DNA of 64,000 nucleotides from Euryarchaeota archaeon UBA605. Its GTDB lineage: Archaea; Thermoplasmatota; Poseidoniia; Poseidoniales; Thalassarchaeaceae. Of the stretch, positions 46,075 to 54,492 are shown piece after piece. The first letter of the stretch is position 1. Every line of letters begins with the position of its first letter. The stretch is from the NCBI GenBank assembly GCA_002504905.1, contig DATY01000006.1, positions 1-64,000 on the forward strand, written 5' to 3'. The position numbers and the translations under genes are program-made. The notes beneath the pieces were generated by a model, which saw nothing but the letters and a program-made list of their open reading frames with translations, ran no database searches and was not told the origin of the DNA.

Positions 46075-46755
46075 ATGTCATCTCCGCTGCACATGGATGA
46101 TGAGTCGGTGCCACTATGGAAACCTTCGAAAATGATCCATCAGGGTGCTGAGGCTACAGTATTCTCTGGATTTTGGATGGGTGAAAAAGCGATTTTAAAA
46201 AAGCGTAATCGTCGTTCATATCGTCATCCTGATTTAGATAGGAGGTTAACTCGACAGAGACTTTCAGTAGAAGTCAGAGTACTAAAAAAACTACACTCAA
46301 CAAAAATCTCTTCCCCCTCATTATTTGATGTAGACATAGAAGAAGGTTGGATTATTTTATCAGAGGTAGAAGGTATTACTTTGTATGAATCTCTATTGAA
46401 TGGTAAATCTAACATTGAACAGATAAAAAAATTTGGCGGCTTAATACGTCATTTACATGAATTAGGAATTTCACATGGTGATTTAACTACGCATAATGTG
46501 ATAATTGGTGAGGATGGAGAATTAACACTTATAGATTTTGGACTTTCTAAGATTTCACCAGAGATTGAACATTTAGGACTTGATTTACAAGTTCTACATG
46601 AATGTCTTAATGCAAGTCATTATCAAGAAAATAATGCAATTGAAGCAATGATTGATGGTTATCTTTCCAATTCCTCTGACGATTCCACTCCATTAGGTTC
46701 CGATGTTATTGCAAGATTCAACTCAATAAGGGGAAGAGTAAGGTATCATGCTTAG
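46075..46755 (+). CDS. bud32: Bud32/PRPK-type kinase (KEOPS component)
   Basis: 226 residues from ATG 46075; the longest frame would overlap nadA. The glycine-poor loop HQGAEATVFSG, the ATP Lys in KAILKKRNRRSYRHPDLD (Bud32 hallmark), the catalytic ISHGDLTTHNVII and LIDFGLS are all present. It is the small kinase/ATPase of KEOPS, which makes t6A37 on ANN-decoding tRNAs with Kae1. In many archaea it is fused to Kae1; here it is stand-alone, and kae1 is not in the window. It lies 14 bp from rdgB, a common archaeal arrangement. Confidence 0.93.
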   Translation: MSSPLHMDDESVPLWKPSKMIHQGAEATVFSGFWMGEKAILKKRNRRSYRHPDLDRRLTRQRLSVEVRVLKKLHSTKISSPSLFDVDIEEGWIILSEVEGITLYESLLNGKSNIEQIKKFGGLIRHLHELGISHGDLTTHNVIIGEDGELTLIDFGLSKISPEIEHLGLDLQVLHECLNASHYQENNAIEAMIDGYLSNSSDDSTPLGSDVIARFNSIRGRVRYHA

Positions 46756-46769
46756 AGTTTGTGATTTTT

Positions 46770-47363
46770 ATGAAGATACTTTTTATCACAGGTAACAAAA
46801 ATAAGGTTGATGAGGCTAATGATATACTATCTAAATTAGGATATAGAGTTGAACAGTTTCTGTTAGATGGTCAAACTCCAAATTTTATTGAACCTCAATC
46901 CTCCTCAATAGCAGAGGTTTCGGAATTTAAAATTCAGCAGGCTTTAGAATTAATTTCAGGAACAACACTCGAAAATCACGCGTTACTCGTTGAAGATTCG
47001 GGATTATTTATTGAATCTCTCAATGGTTTTCCGGGAGTTTATTCTTCTTATGTCTCAGAAACTATTGGCAATCAAGGAATAATAGATATTCTTGCCAATA
47101 AATCAAATCGAAATGCTGAATTCCGTGCTTATTCAATTTTATATAAAGATGGGAAATATTATCATGGACTAGGAATCTGTTCAGGTAGAATTTCATTTCA
47201 AATTAAAGGTTTAAACGGTTTTGGTTTTGATCCAATTTTTATTCCTAAATCTGGAGATGGTCGTACTTTTGCTGAAATGAATGAAGAAGAAAAAGAATCT
47301 AAATCTCATAGAGGAGAGTCTCTGAAGATTATTTGTGAAGAAATTAATCATCCGTCAAAGTGA
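46770..47363 (+). CDS. rdgB: XTP/dITP pyrophosphatase (HAM1/RdgB family)
   Basis: 197 residues from ATG 46770 (MKILFITGNKNKVDEAN). LLVEDSGLFIESLNGFPGVYSSYV and GFGFDPIFIP are the family signatures, followed by MNEEEKESKSHRGES. It hydrolyses deaminated purine triphosphates, keeping them out of nucleic acids. Co-directional with bud32 and the Pro-rich membrane protein. Confidence 0.94.
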   Translation: MKILFITGNKNKVDEANDILSKLGYRVEQFLLDGQTPNFIEPQSSSIAEVSEFKIQQALELISGTTLENHALLVEDSGLFIESLNGFPGVYSSYVSETIGNQGIIDILANKSNRNAEFRAYSILYKDGKYYHGLGICSGRISFQIKGLNGFGFDPIFIPKSGDGRTFAEMNEEEKESKSHRGESLKIICEEINHPSK

Positions 47364-47394
47364 AGATAGGAGGCCTACTCCCAGAGATGATAGT

Positions 47395-48333
47395 ATGCCG
47401 TCTTTGATTAGGATAATTGGGTGGTTTTCATTATTCTTTGGCTTTATTTTGTTTTTTATTTTTCAAGGTAGATTGGACTTAATTTCTTCTATAGCAGCAG
47501 GTGTAGTTCTGTTATCTATTTTGGCGATATTGATGTTTACAGGTAATCAAAAATTAATCTCTCCTCCTCCCAAAATTATCAAGAGTGAACCTGAAAAGAT
47601 TGAACCCCCTAGTTTACAAGATAGTCAAGTAGAAGAATTAGAAATTGTTAATCCAGAAAATGAAGAGAAACTTCAGAGAAGTCGTAAAAAAAGAAATCTA
47701 GCTCCTCCGTCACTGCCTCCAATGCCTGCACCTCCTGCAATTTCTATTGACATAGAGGAGAGGGGGGCTGTCCCTCCTATGCCACTACCATCTTTAGAAA
47801 ATGTTGAGCCCGTTGACGGAACTAAACTTGCTAAAAAGCTAGTTATCACCTCTGATGCTCAATCTGAAATGGAGTCTGAGATAGAGAGTTTTGTTGACCA
47901 GCGAAGGACTAGGCAGGCAGAAATTCGTTCAAGTTTAGAGAGGAAGAGAAGAATGGCATTAGCCGAAAGAAGAGCCGCAAAAGCTCGTTTGTGGACTGAC
48001 GTTGAAGATGGTGAAGATCTTGCCACTTTATTGAATGATCCAAATCACGGCCTTACGATAATTGAAGAATCTGAAGATTATGATGATACTAAGCCGCTTG
48101 GTGTTTCATATGTTAGGATTGATAATACTAGAATATTGAAACTAACCATTCCTCTAGTTGTAGAAAGTAAAAGTAAGATAAATGAGGTAAATAAGTCGGA
48201 TACTCTACTAGTAGATAATGAAATTTCTCCTCCACCAGGGCTTCCACCAATGCCACCTCCACCTGGGCTTCCACCGATGCCACCACCTCCTGGTTTTCCT
48301 CCGATTCCTCCTTCAGAGATACAAAAAGAATGA
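47395..48333 (+). CDS. Membrane protein with proline-rich tail, hypothetical
   Basis: 312 residues from ATG 47395; the longer frame begins inside rdgB. Two membrane helices (about 8-25 and 32-50) are followed by a charged cytoplasmic region with a central Arg-rich helix (RTRQAEIRSSLERKRRMALAERRAAKA). Two proline-rich stretches are present: LAPPSLPPMPAPPA near residue 103 and a C-terminal 10-residue repeat PPPGLPPMPP (about 278-305). No family is recognised. The tail resembles ligands for SH3, WW or profilin-like domains, but no such reader is known in this cell. Confidence 0.65.
   Translation: MPSLIRIIGWFSLFFGFILFFIFQGRLDLISSIAAGVVLLSILAILMFTGNQKLISPPPKIIKSEPEKIEPPSLQDSQVEELEIVNPENEEKLQRSRKKRNLAPPSLPPMPAPPAISIDIEERGAVPPMPLPSLENVEPVDGTKLAKKLVITSDAQSEMESEIESFVDQRRTRQAEIRSSLERKRRMALAERRAAKARLWTDVEDGEDLATLLNDPNHGLTIIEESEDYDDTKPLGVSYVRIDNTRILKLTIPLVVESKSKINEVNKSDTLLVDNEISPPPGLPPMPPPPGLPPMPPPPGFPPIPPSEIQKE
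48227..48307 (+). repeat. 30-bp tandem repeat encoding PPPGLPPMPP
   Basis: Nearly three imperfect copies of a 30-bp unit rich in CC(T/A) codons at the end of the Pro-rich protein gene. The third copy diverges (GFPPIPP). Reading frame is kept, so length variation would be tolerated. Confidence 0.8.
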
Positions 48334-48380
48334 CATGTATTCAACCGTACGTTCAAACATCTGTTCTCTTTCGACTATGT

Positions 48381-49217
48381 ATGAATGATGATATCCTACT
48401 AATTGAAAATGTTCCAGTCGAAGGTACTTTTCCTGAAGGAGGACTCATATCTGTTTGGACATTAAATCGACCTGATAAATTAAATTCGCTAAATTCTGAT
48501 TCTCACAAATTATTGAAAGAAGCATGTGATATGGTTGAATCTAATGATCTAATTAGAGTCATTGTAATCACTGGTGCTCAACCAAATCCTCCTAAGGATG
48601 GTAAAAAACCAAAACCTTCGTCTTTTGCAGCTGGTGCCGATATTTCTGAATTTGTAGGTAAGAATTCCGATGACGTTCGAGATTTCTTTGAAGATAATGC
48701 TTGGGAGAAGATTTGGAATCTTTCCAAACCAACAATAGCAATGATTGACGGATTTGCTTTGGGAGGAGGTACTGAGTTAGCACTTTCTTGCGACATTAGA
48801 ATTGCCTCTAATAGATCGAAATTTGGAACACCTGAAATAAATCTTGGATTAATCCCAGGTGGTGGAGGAACTCAGAGATTATGTAGATTAATTGGGTATG
48901 GAAAAGCATTAGAAATGGTTCTTACAGGAGAAATGATTGATTCTGAAAAAGCATTTTCATGTGGCTTGATTAATTTAGTAACTACCCCTGAAGATCTCAA
49001 AGAAAATACTATGAAATTAGCAGAAAATATTGCAAGAAAATCTCCCTACACTACAAAGGTTGCAAAACGTACAGTTAGAGCATCTCTTGATTTACCATTT
49101 AGCGAAGGTGTACTAATGGAAAGATCAGAATTTGTTGCATTATTTGATACAGAGGATAAGGAGATAGGAGTTAACGCATTCCTAAATCGTGAATCACCCA
49201 AATGGCTTGGAAAATAA
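48381..49217 (+). CDS. Enoyl-CoA hydratase/isomerase (crotonase) family
   Basis: 278 residues from ATG 48381. The oxyanion-hole strands are SSFAAGADISEF and MIDGFALGGGTELALSCDIRIAS. The active-site GTPEINLGLIPGGGGTQRL retains the E and GGG-TQ motif of hydratases. A short lysine-rich insertion (PPKDGKKPKPS) precedes the first strand. It hydrates 2-enoyl-CoA in beta-oxidation. Convergent with an aldehyde dehydrogenase. Confidence 0.9.
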   Translation: MNDDILLIENVPVEGTFPEGGLISVWTLNRPDKLNSLNSDSHKLLKEACDMVESNDLIRVIVITGAQPNPPKDGKKPKPSSFAAGADISEFVGKNSDDVRDFFEDNAWEKIWNLSKPTIAMIDGFALGGGTELALSCDIRIASNRSKFGTPEINLGLIPGGGGTQRLCRLIGYGKALEMVLTGEMIDSEKAFSCGLINLVTTPEDLKENTMKLAENIARKSPYTTKVAKRTVRASLDLPFSEGVLMERSEFVALFDTEDKEIGVNAFLNRESPKWLGK

Positions 49218-49231
49218 TAAAAAATATTTGT

Positions 49232-50650
49232 TCAAAGTTGAATCGATTTGATTTCTAAAAATTCATTTAGTCCATGTGTTCCAAGTTCTCTTCCATTACC
49301 TGAAAGCTTGTACCCGCCAAAAGGAGCACTAACATTGAATGATCCTCCATTGACACTAACTTGTCCAGTTCTCATCTCCTTAGCGAATTTTATCGCTCGG
49401 TCTTCATCGTTAGACCAAACTCCTCCCGAAAGCCCGTATATGGAGTCATTAGCTAATTCAATAGCCTCTTTTTCTGTTTTATATGTTGCAATAACCAAAA
49501 CAGGGCCAAAAATCTCCTCTTTCCAAATCTTCATTTCAGAGGTTACATTTGTAAATATAGTTGGTTTAACATAGAAACCCTTGGAAATTCCTTCAGGCAT
49601 TCCTAAACCTCCGGATAATAAAGTAGCCCCATCATTAATTCCAGATTTAATGTATCCAGTTACACTTTCTTGTTGTCTTAAACTTACCATTGGTCCACAC
49701 CTAGTACTTTCTTCTAGAGGATTTCCTGGACGGTAGGAATCATTTTTTTCTGCTATGACTTTGTACACTTCCTCACTCATAGATTCAGGGATTATAAGTC
49801 TCGTCAGTGCAGAACATGTTTGACCACTATTTTGGTGACAAGCACCTATTGCTTTTTTAGCTACTAAAATAGGATCAGCATCATCTAGAGCTACATTTGC
49901 ACTTTTTCCACCTAACTCCAACGTGACTCTCTTTACAGTAGGAGCAGCAGCTTCACTTACAGAAACTCCCGCCCCAGTTGAACCAGTGAAAGATACCATG
50001 TCTACCTCTGGATGACTCGACATATAATTTCCAATTTCAGATCCATGTCCTGAAACTAGATTAAAAACTCCAGGTGGTAAACCTATTTCATGTAAAATAT
50101 CTGCTAAAATAAACGCACTTAATGGGGCCTCTTTTGATGGTTTCAAGATCATTGTACAACCAGCTGCAATAGCTGGGGCAACTTTACCAATTATTTGATG
50201 AAGAGGAAAATTCCAAGGAGTAATAAATGCGCAAACTCCTATCGGTTCTTTACAAATAATTGAATTTCTCACCCTTTCCTCCCAATCAAAATTTTCTAGA
50301 ATTTTTGCATAGCTTCTGGAAACAACTCTAGGAGTTCCTACCATTGCGATTCTAGAATAGCCAATAGGAGTTCCTACCTCAGCAGTAATCGTTTGAGCAA
50401 TTTCTTCTCCTCTTTCTTTCAGTTTATTTGATAGGGCATTTAGAATGTCTATTCGTGTATTTATATCACTTTTTGACCATGATTCGAAAGCAGATCTTGC
50501 GGCCGAGGCGGCTTTGTCAACATCTTTTGACGAACCAACAGGAATTTTTCCAATTATTTCCTCAGTTGCGGGATTGAAAACATCTATACTTCCAATTCCT
50601 ATTGGTTGAATCCATTTTCCGTCAATATACAGTTGGTCCCGTGTATGCAT
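49232..50650 (-). CDS. NAD(P)-dependent aldehyde dehydrogenase
   Basis: 472 residues. Motifs are FITPWNFPLHQIIGKVAPAIAAGCT, SFTGSTGAGVSV, TLELGGKSANV (general base) and NSGQTCSALTR (nucleophile Cys), then EEIFGPVLVI. It belongs to the broad AldA/betaine-aldehyde type group; the substrate is not readable. It sits in an acyl-CoA region, so an alkyl or semialdehyde substrate is plausible. Divergent from the crotonase gene at 50719. Confidence 0.9.
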   Translation of the reverse strand: MHTRDQLYIDGKWIQPIGIGSIDVFNPATEEIIGKIPVGSSKDVDKAASAARSAFESWSKSDINTRIDILNALSNKLKERGEEIAQTITAEVGTPIGYSRIAMVGTPRVVSRSYAKILENFDWEERVRNSIICKEPIGVCAFITPWNFPLHQIIGKVAPAIAAGCTMILKPSKEAPLSAFILADILHEIGLPPGVFNLVSGHGSEIGNYMSSHPEVDMVSFTGSTGAGVSVSEAAAPTVKRVTLELGGKSANVALDDADPILVAKKAIGACHQNSGQTCSALTRLIIPESMSEEVYKVIAEKNDSYRPGNPLEESTRCGPMVSLRQQESVTGYIKSGINDGATLLSGGLGMPEGISKGFYVKPTIFTNVTSEMKIWKEEIFGPVLVIATYKTEKEAIELANDSIYGLSGGVWSNDEDRAIKFAKEMRTGQVSVNGGSFNVSAPFGGYKLSGNGRELGTHGLNEFLEIKSIQL

Positions 50651-50718
50651 AGACAGTGCGAGGAGTACTTACTTTAGATATTCACGCATTCTAATAGTGA
50701 AGACCTGTTCGGATAATC

Positions 50719-51507
50719 ATGAACCTCACAGTCGAACATCTTCCTAACGGTGTTGCTTTGGTAACTCTGTCAGCAGAAGCATCAAAGAATGCTTTATCAA
50801 TTAAATTAATGCAATCAATGTCAGATATTGTTGATGAATTACTCGAAAATTCATCAGTAAAATCTATCGTAATGACTGGAACAGGGAAATTTTTCTGTTC
50901 CGGAGCAGATATAGGAGAATTTGCATCTGCAATTGATGATGGTAGTATTTCAGATTTAGTTGGTGGATTAACATCAATTCTCCATCCAATGCAACTTAAG
51001 ATTCGTGCCTCTGAAAAAATCTTTGTTGTAGCAATTAATGGTTCAGTTGCAGGCGGAGGTTTGGGTATAGCCTTGTGTGCTGACTACAGAGTATGTGTCC
51101 CCAGAGCAAAGCTAGCCGCTGCATATTTCACTCTGGGATTATCTCCTGATGGTGGGACCTCATGGTTACTCCCTAGACTAGTTGGCACACAAAGAGCTAA
51201 AAAATTCTTTTTTGAAAATGAAGTTTGGAATGGTAAGGAGGCATTTGAATACGGAGTAGTTGATGAATTAGTCAATCCTGAAGAACTTATTGAATGTGCT
51301 ATTAAAGTAGCAGAAAGATGGGGTAATTGGGCTGAGTCAAGTCGCAGATCTACAAAGCAATTAATCGATGCTTCAACATCCACTTTTATGGAAACTCACC
51401 TTGAGTTTGAAAAATTACTAATCACTAACTCATCTTTAACCTCAGATTTTGCTGAAGGAGTGTCTGCATTCTTGGAGAAGAGAAACCCCAATTTTGGCGA
51501 GGAATAA
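50719..51507 (+). CDS. Enoyl-CoA hydratase/isomerase (crotonase) family
   Basis: 262 residues. FFCSGADIGEF and VAINGSVAGGGLGIALCADYRVC form the CoA oxyanion hole. In the active-site loop, AYFTLGLSPDGGTSWLL replaces the usual acidic residue pattern of hydratases with one closer to 2-(1,2-epoxyphenylacetyl)-CoA isomerase (PaaG) and other isomerases. A role beside the BoxB-like oxygenase is therefore imaginable, though that operon is on the other strand. Exact reaction uncertain. Confidence 0.85.
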   Translation: MNLTVEHLPNGVALVTLSAEASKNALSIKLMQSMSDIVDELLENSSVKSIVMTGTGKFFCSGADIGEFASAIDDGSISDLVGGLTSILHPMQLKIRASEKIFVVAINGSVAGGGLGIALCADYRVCVPRAKLAAAYFTLGLSPDGGTSWLLPRLVGTQRAKKFFFENEVWNGKEAFEYGVVDELVNPEELIECAIKVAERWGNWAESSRRSTKQLIDASTSTFMETHLEFEKLLITNSSLTSDFAEGVSAFLEKRNPNFGEE

Positions 51508-51512
51508 TTTCA

Positions 51513-51779
51513 TTAATCTTTTCTCAAATTTATTACACCATAGATTAAAATCAGGATGCATGATAATGCTGCAAGATTAGAGATAATTATAGCTATTGAA
51601 TCAATAATAAGGCCATAAGTTAGCCATAGCAACAATGCTGTACAAATTAGGTATAGTGTAGGCAATGAGATTCCCTCATGCTTTTTCTCCTTCCAAACCT
51701 CCTTCAGTTGAGGTATCCAAGCAATTACTCCTAGCGCACCAGCAATAATGCCAATTAATTCAACTAGAATATTTGTCAT
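51513..51779 (-). CDS. SemiSWEET-family three-helix transporter
   Basis: 88 residues with three helices, the usual half-size SWEET. IIAGALGVIAWIPQLKEVWKEKKHEGIS carries the PQ-loop motif, and a polar Asn sits in the last helix (SNLAALSCILILIYG). SemiSWEETs dimerise to move sugars or related solutes by facilitated diffusion. It is the last gene of the hydroxyacyl-CoA dehydrogenase operon, 8 bp after it. The substrate need not be a sugar here. Confidence 0.85.
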   Translation of the reverse strand: MTNILVELIGIIAGALGVIAWIPQLKEVWKEKKHEGISLPTLYLICTALLLWLTYGLIIDSIAIIISNLAALSCILILIYGVINLRKD

Positions 51780-51787
51780 ACGGACTC

Positions 51788-52684
51788 CTATTTCGGTAAA
51801 TCATTCCTTTCTTTCTTACCATTTTCGTCCCAGATATAAATTCCTTTCTTTGTTTTTCGTCCTAAGCTTCCTTCAGCAACTAAATTGTTTAGTAATTGAT
51901 GAGGTCTGTATGACTCATCATTAAAAGACTCAGCTAAACTATTCAAAATATCTCTCCTAACATCCAATCCTACTAAGTCCGAGAGTTCTAAAGGCCCCAT
52001 AGGATGTTTATATCCAAGCCTCATTGCTGTATCGATATCGCTAGCCGAAGCTACCCCCTGCGATAGCATTTTGATTGCTTCATTTCCAAGAATTACTCCT
52101 AATCTACTAGTTGCAAATCCCGGTACATCATTAACTAAGATTGTCGTTTTACCCATTTGTAATCCGATTGATTGAGCTAAATGTATGGTTTCTTTCGAGC
52201 ATTTCTCATGTTTTACTAACTCTAGTAATTTCATTATTGGAACTGGATTAAAAAAATGCATTCCAATGACTCTTTCAGGACAATTAGTAATATTTGCAAT
52301 TTCTGAGATTGGTAGACTAGAAGTATTGGTAGCAAGAATCGTGTGTTTAGGTACTAATTTTTCGATTTTTATAAAAATCTCTTTTTTTAATTGCATAATT
52401 TCTGGAACTGCTTCTATTACTAAATCAACATTCTCTAATGCCTCTGATATATCATTACAAGCTTTTAAATTTCGACTCCATTCTTCTTTATCAGTTAATT
52501 CAGTCTTCCCTTTTTCTATACCTTTGTCCCAAAATTCAAAAATTCTTCCTATTCCTTTTTCTAAACTTTCAGGAAAGGCATCAAAGATTCTGGTCTCCCA
52601 TCCACTCTGAGCACAAATTTGAGCTATACCTGAACCCATGGTGCCTGCACCTATGACTGCCACAGTACGTACTTTCATACGCAT
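51788..52684 (-). CDS. 3-hydroxyacyl-CoA dehydrogenase
   Basis: 298 residues. The Rossmann motif VIGAGTMGSGIAQICAQSG (about 9-27) is followed by ATNTSSLPISEIA, the catalytic MHFFNPVPIMKLLELV and the C-terminal domain GYKHPMGPLELSDLVGLD. It oxidises 3-hydroxyacyl-CoA with NAD, typically (S)-3-hydroxybutyryl-CoA. Fourth of five genes in the run that starts at 55353. Confidence 0.94.
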   Translation of the reverse strand: MRMKVRTVAVIGAGTMGSGIAQICAQSGWETRIFDAFPESLEKGIGRIFEFWDKGIEKGKTELTDKEEWSRNLKACNDISEALENVDLVIEAVPEIMQLKKEIFIKIEKLVPKHTILATNTSSLPISEIANITNCPERVIGMHFFNPVPIMKLLELVKHEKCSKETIHLAQSIGLQMGKTTILVNDVPGFATSRLGVILGNEAIKMLSQGVASASDIDTAMRLGYKHPMGPLELSDLVGLDVRRDILNSLAESFNDESYRPHQLLNNLVAEGSLGRKTKKGIYIWDENGKKERNDLPK

Positions 52685-52713
52685 ACGTAATGGTCATAGT
52701 CAATAGGTATTGC

Positions 52714-53277
52714 TCATTCTTCTCTTCCATATGCTGCTAGAGCTGACTGAAATAATCTTTGTCTTGGAACATCATGTTCTAGGAAACATGTAAATGGAGC
52801 GACATCTTTCAATAACTCAATAGCACTCACATATGCTCCATAGATGAATGGATCTGCTACTTCTGTTTGAGGAATTTTTATTCCAATTTTTTCTAATCCT
52901 TTTCTAGTATCTTCATCCCATATTGCATATGTGTGATGAGTGAAATGTAAGTATGCAGAGAGTCTTCTAATATCTGATCTAGGATTCTCTGTAAAACTAT
53001 CAAGTAGGAGTGTGTCAGGATATCTAATTGCATATAGTGCTAATTTTACTTCTCTGGTAGTTTCCTCTCTCCATTCTCTTTTACCTAAACCCATCCATTG
53101 ATCAATCATATCTAGCATTTTATTATCATAAGGTTTTTTCACCATGTACAATAATTTTTCATATTCTTCTGAATTCTGTTTTTCAGAGTGATGATGTTGA
53201 TAAAATAATTCAGTTAATCTATCGAAGAATGGTTTACACTTTTCTTTATCAAAGGCTAATAAGGCTACATGTTGCAT
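52714..53277 (-). CDS. Conserved protein of unknown function next to the BoxB-like oxygenase
   Basis: 187 residues, probably all helical: MQHVALLAFDKEKCKPFFDRL, a long amphipathic stretch, then HFTHHTYAIWDEDTRKGLEKIGIKIP. No domain is recognised. The THHTYAIWDEDTRKGL phrase faintly recalls helix-hairpin-helix-like folds, but I would not name it. Its place 18 bp after the oxygenase and before the hydroxyacyl-CoA dehydrogenase suggests an accessory subunit or assembly factor. Confidence 0.65.
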   Translation of the reverse strand: MQHVALLAFDKEKCKPFFDRLTELFYQHHHSEKQNSEEYEKLLYMVKKPYDNKMLDMIDQWMGLGKREWREETTREVKLALYAIRYPDTLLLDSFTENPRSDIRRLSAYLHFTHHTYAIWDEDTRKGLEKIGIKIPQTEVADPFIYGAYVSAIELLKDVAPFTCFLEHDVPRQRLFQSALAAYGREE

Positions 53278-53295
53278 ATTATCACCAACCGAAAA

Positions 53296-54438
53296 TTAGT
53301 TACCTTTCCATTCTCGATATTGAATCCATTCTCTTTTCATGTAATCATTCATTAACTTATTTTCATCTTCTTCCGTAGGCAACACACTGACTAGGTAGGC
53401 CTTATATTCTTCATCAGACCCTTCGAATTTTTCACCATGGATTGTAAAGTTCTTTCCAGCATAGTTTCCAATACCTCGATTGAATTTATCGGATGGGATG
53501 AATAGTTCAGGCTCACCTTCCTTTCTAGCAGCACTAATTCTTCGCATTTCTTCACGTAGTTCTTGGAAATATAATTCCCTACTGGCTTCATTCAGGTGTC
53601 CTCTATCTGCTTCAATATCACTTTCTCTCTCGTCATACCTTCCTTTAACTCCGTAAACATATGCCCATTGAGCACTTGTAGAATCATCTGTACCAAATAA
53701 GTCTAATCCAGTGCTAATCCATTTGTTCAAATATTTCTGTAATAATTCACAAGGAATGACTCCTTGTTTCACGATTCTTCTAAGACCGTTAGCACCGGTA
53801 CCAAGGTGAAATGATTCTTCTTTAAGCATTGGACCCATAGACGCAGCAAGGGGTTTGAATGAAGATGTACTAAGCATTTTCAGTTGATATTTACCATCTC
53901 TATCGATAAAATGAGTGAAGCAGAAGAAATCAAGCCAGTGATCAATTGGTGCATTGAATGAACCAAGAATTCTTGTTCCATCTTGAGCATTTCTTTCCAA
54001 TAATTTTGCAGCTTCTCTGACCCCTTGTTCACCAAAATAAGTACACAACAGATAAGCCATTTGCCAACCATGTCTTTGTTCTTCACACATTATTCTCAAA
54101 GCAGATTTTTTATCATATTCTGTAGGAGCAGTTGCTAATAGATGATTTTGTTGTTCGACACTTGCGAATTCTGTATCTCCTTGTACGCTAACCATACTGA
54201 TTATCGCGTCTCTGATATTTTGTTGTGGGATTTGCATCCTTCTTTCCCACTTCGGCATACCCTTGAAATCTCCAAACTCAATAGAGTCTCCAGCAGTATC
54301 CCAATCAAATTTTATATCAAATCTATAATCGCCTAACCAAGATGGGTCAAAACCAATTCTTGTTTGCCACTCATTGAAGTCTCTAATCCAAGCTTCAAAG
54401 TTGGGGGTATATCCTTCTACTATTTCACTACCTGACAT
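53296..54438 (-). CDS. BoxB-like di-iron benzoyl-CoA epoxidase homologue
   Basis: 380 residues of the ferritin-like PaaA/BoxB group. Iron ligands are visible: Glu in FASVEQQNH (about 94), EEQRHGWQMAYLL (E-E-x-x-H, about 118-130) and KEESFHLGTGANGLRRI (about 209-225). The order ILGSFN, WLDFFCFTHFIDRDGKYQLKML between them is that of BoxB, which inserts O2 into benzoyl-CoA. Bacterial BoxB is about 475 residues, so this one is shorter. No BoxA reductase or BoxC hydrolase is adjacent. The real substrate may be another CoA thioester. Confidence 0.8.
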   Translation of the reverse strand: MSGSEIVEGYTPNFEAWIRDFNEWQTRIGFDPSWLGDYRFDIKFDWDTAGDSIEFGDFKGMPKWERRMQIPQQNIRDAIISMVSVQGDTEFASVEQQNHLLATAPTEYDKKSALRIMCEEQRHGWQMAYLLCTYFGEQGVREAAKLLERNAQDGTRILGSFNAPIDHWLDFFCFTHFIDRDGKYQLKMLSTSSFKPLAASMGPMLKEESFHLGTGANGLRRIVKQGVIPCELLQKYLNKWISTGLDLFGTDDSTSAQWAYVYGVKGRYDERESDIEADRGHLNEASRELYFQELREEMRRISAARKEGEPELFIPSDKFNRGIGNYAGKNFTIHGEKFEGSDEEYKAYLVSVLPTEEDENKLMNDYMKREWIQYREWKGN

Positions 54439-54492
54439 ATATTTGCGGGAGCGATGTTAGTATATGAATAAATGTACATTTAGCACAGAATT

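Noticed and set aside
48078..48356. Leftward Gly-rich ORF
   Set aside because: It is the complement of the polyproline repeat in the membrane-protein gene, so its Gly repeats are a by-product.
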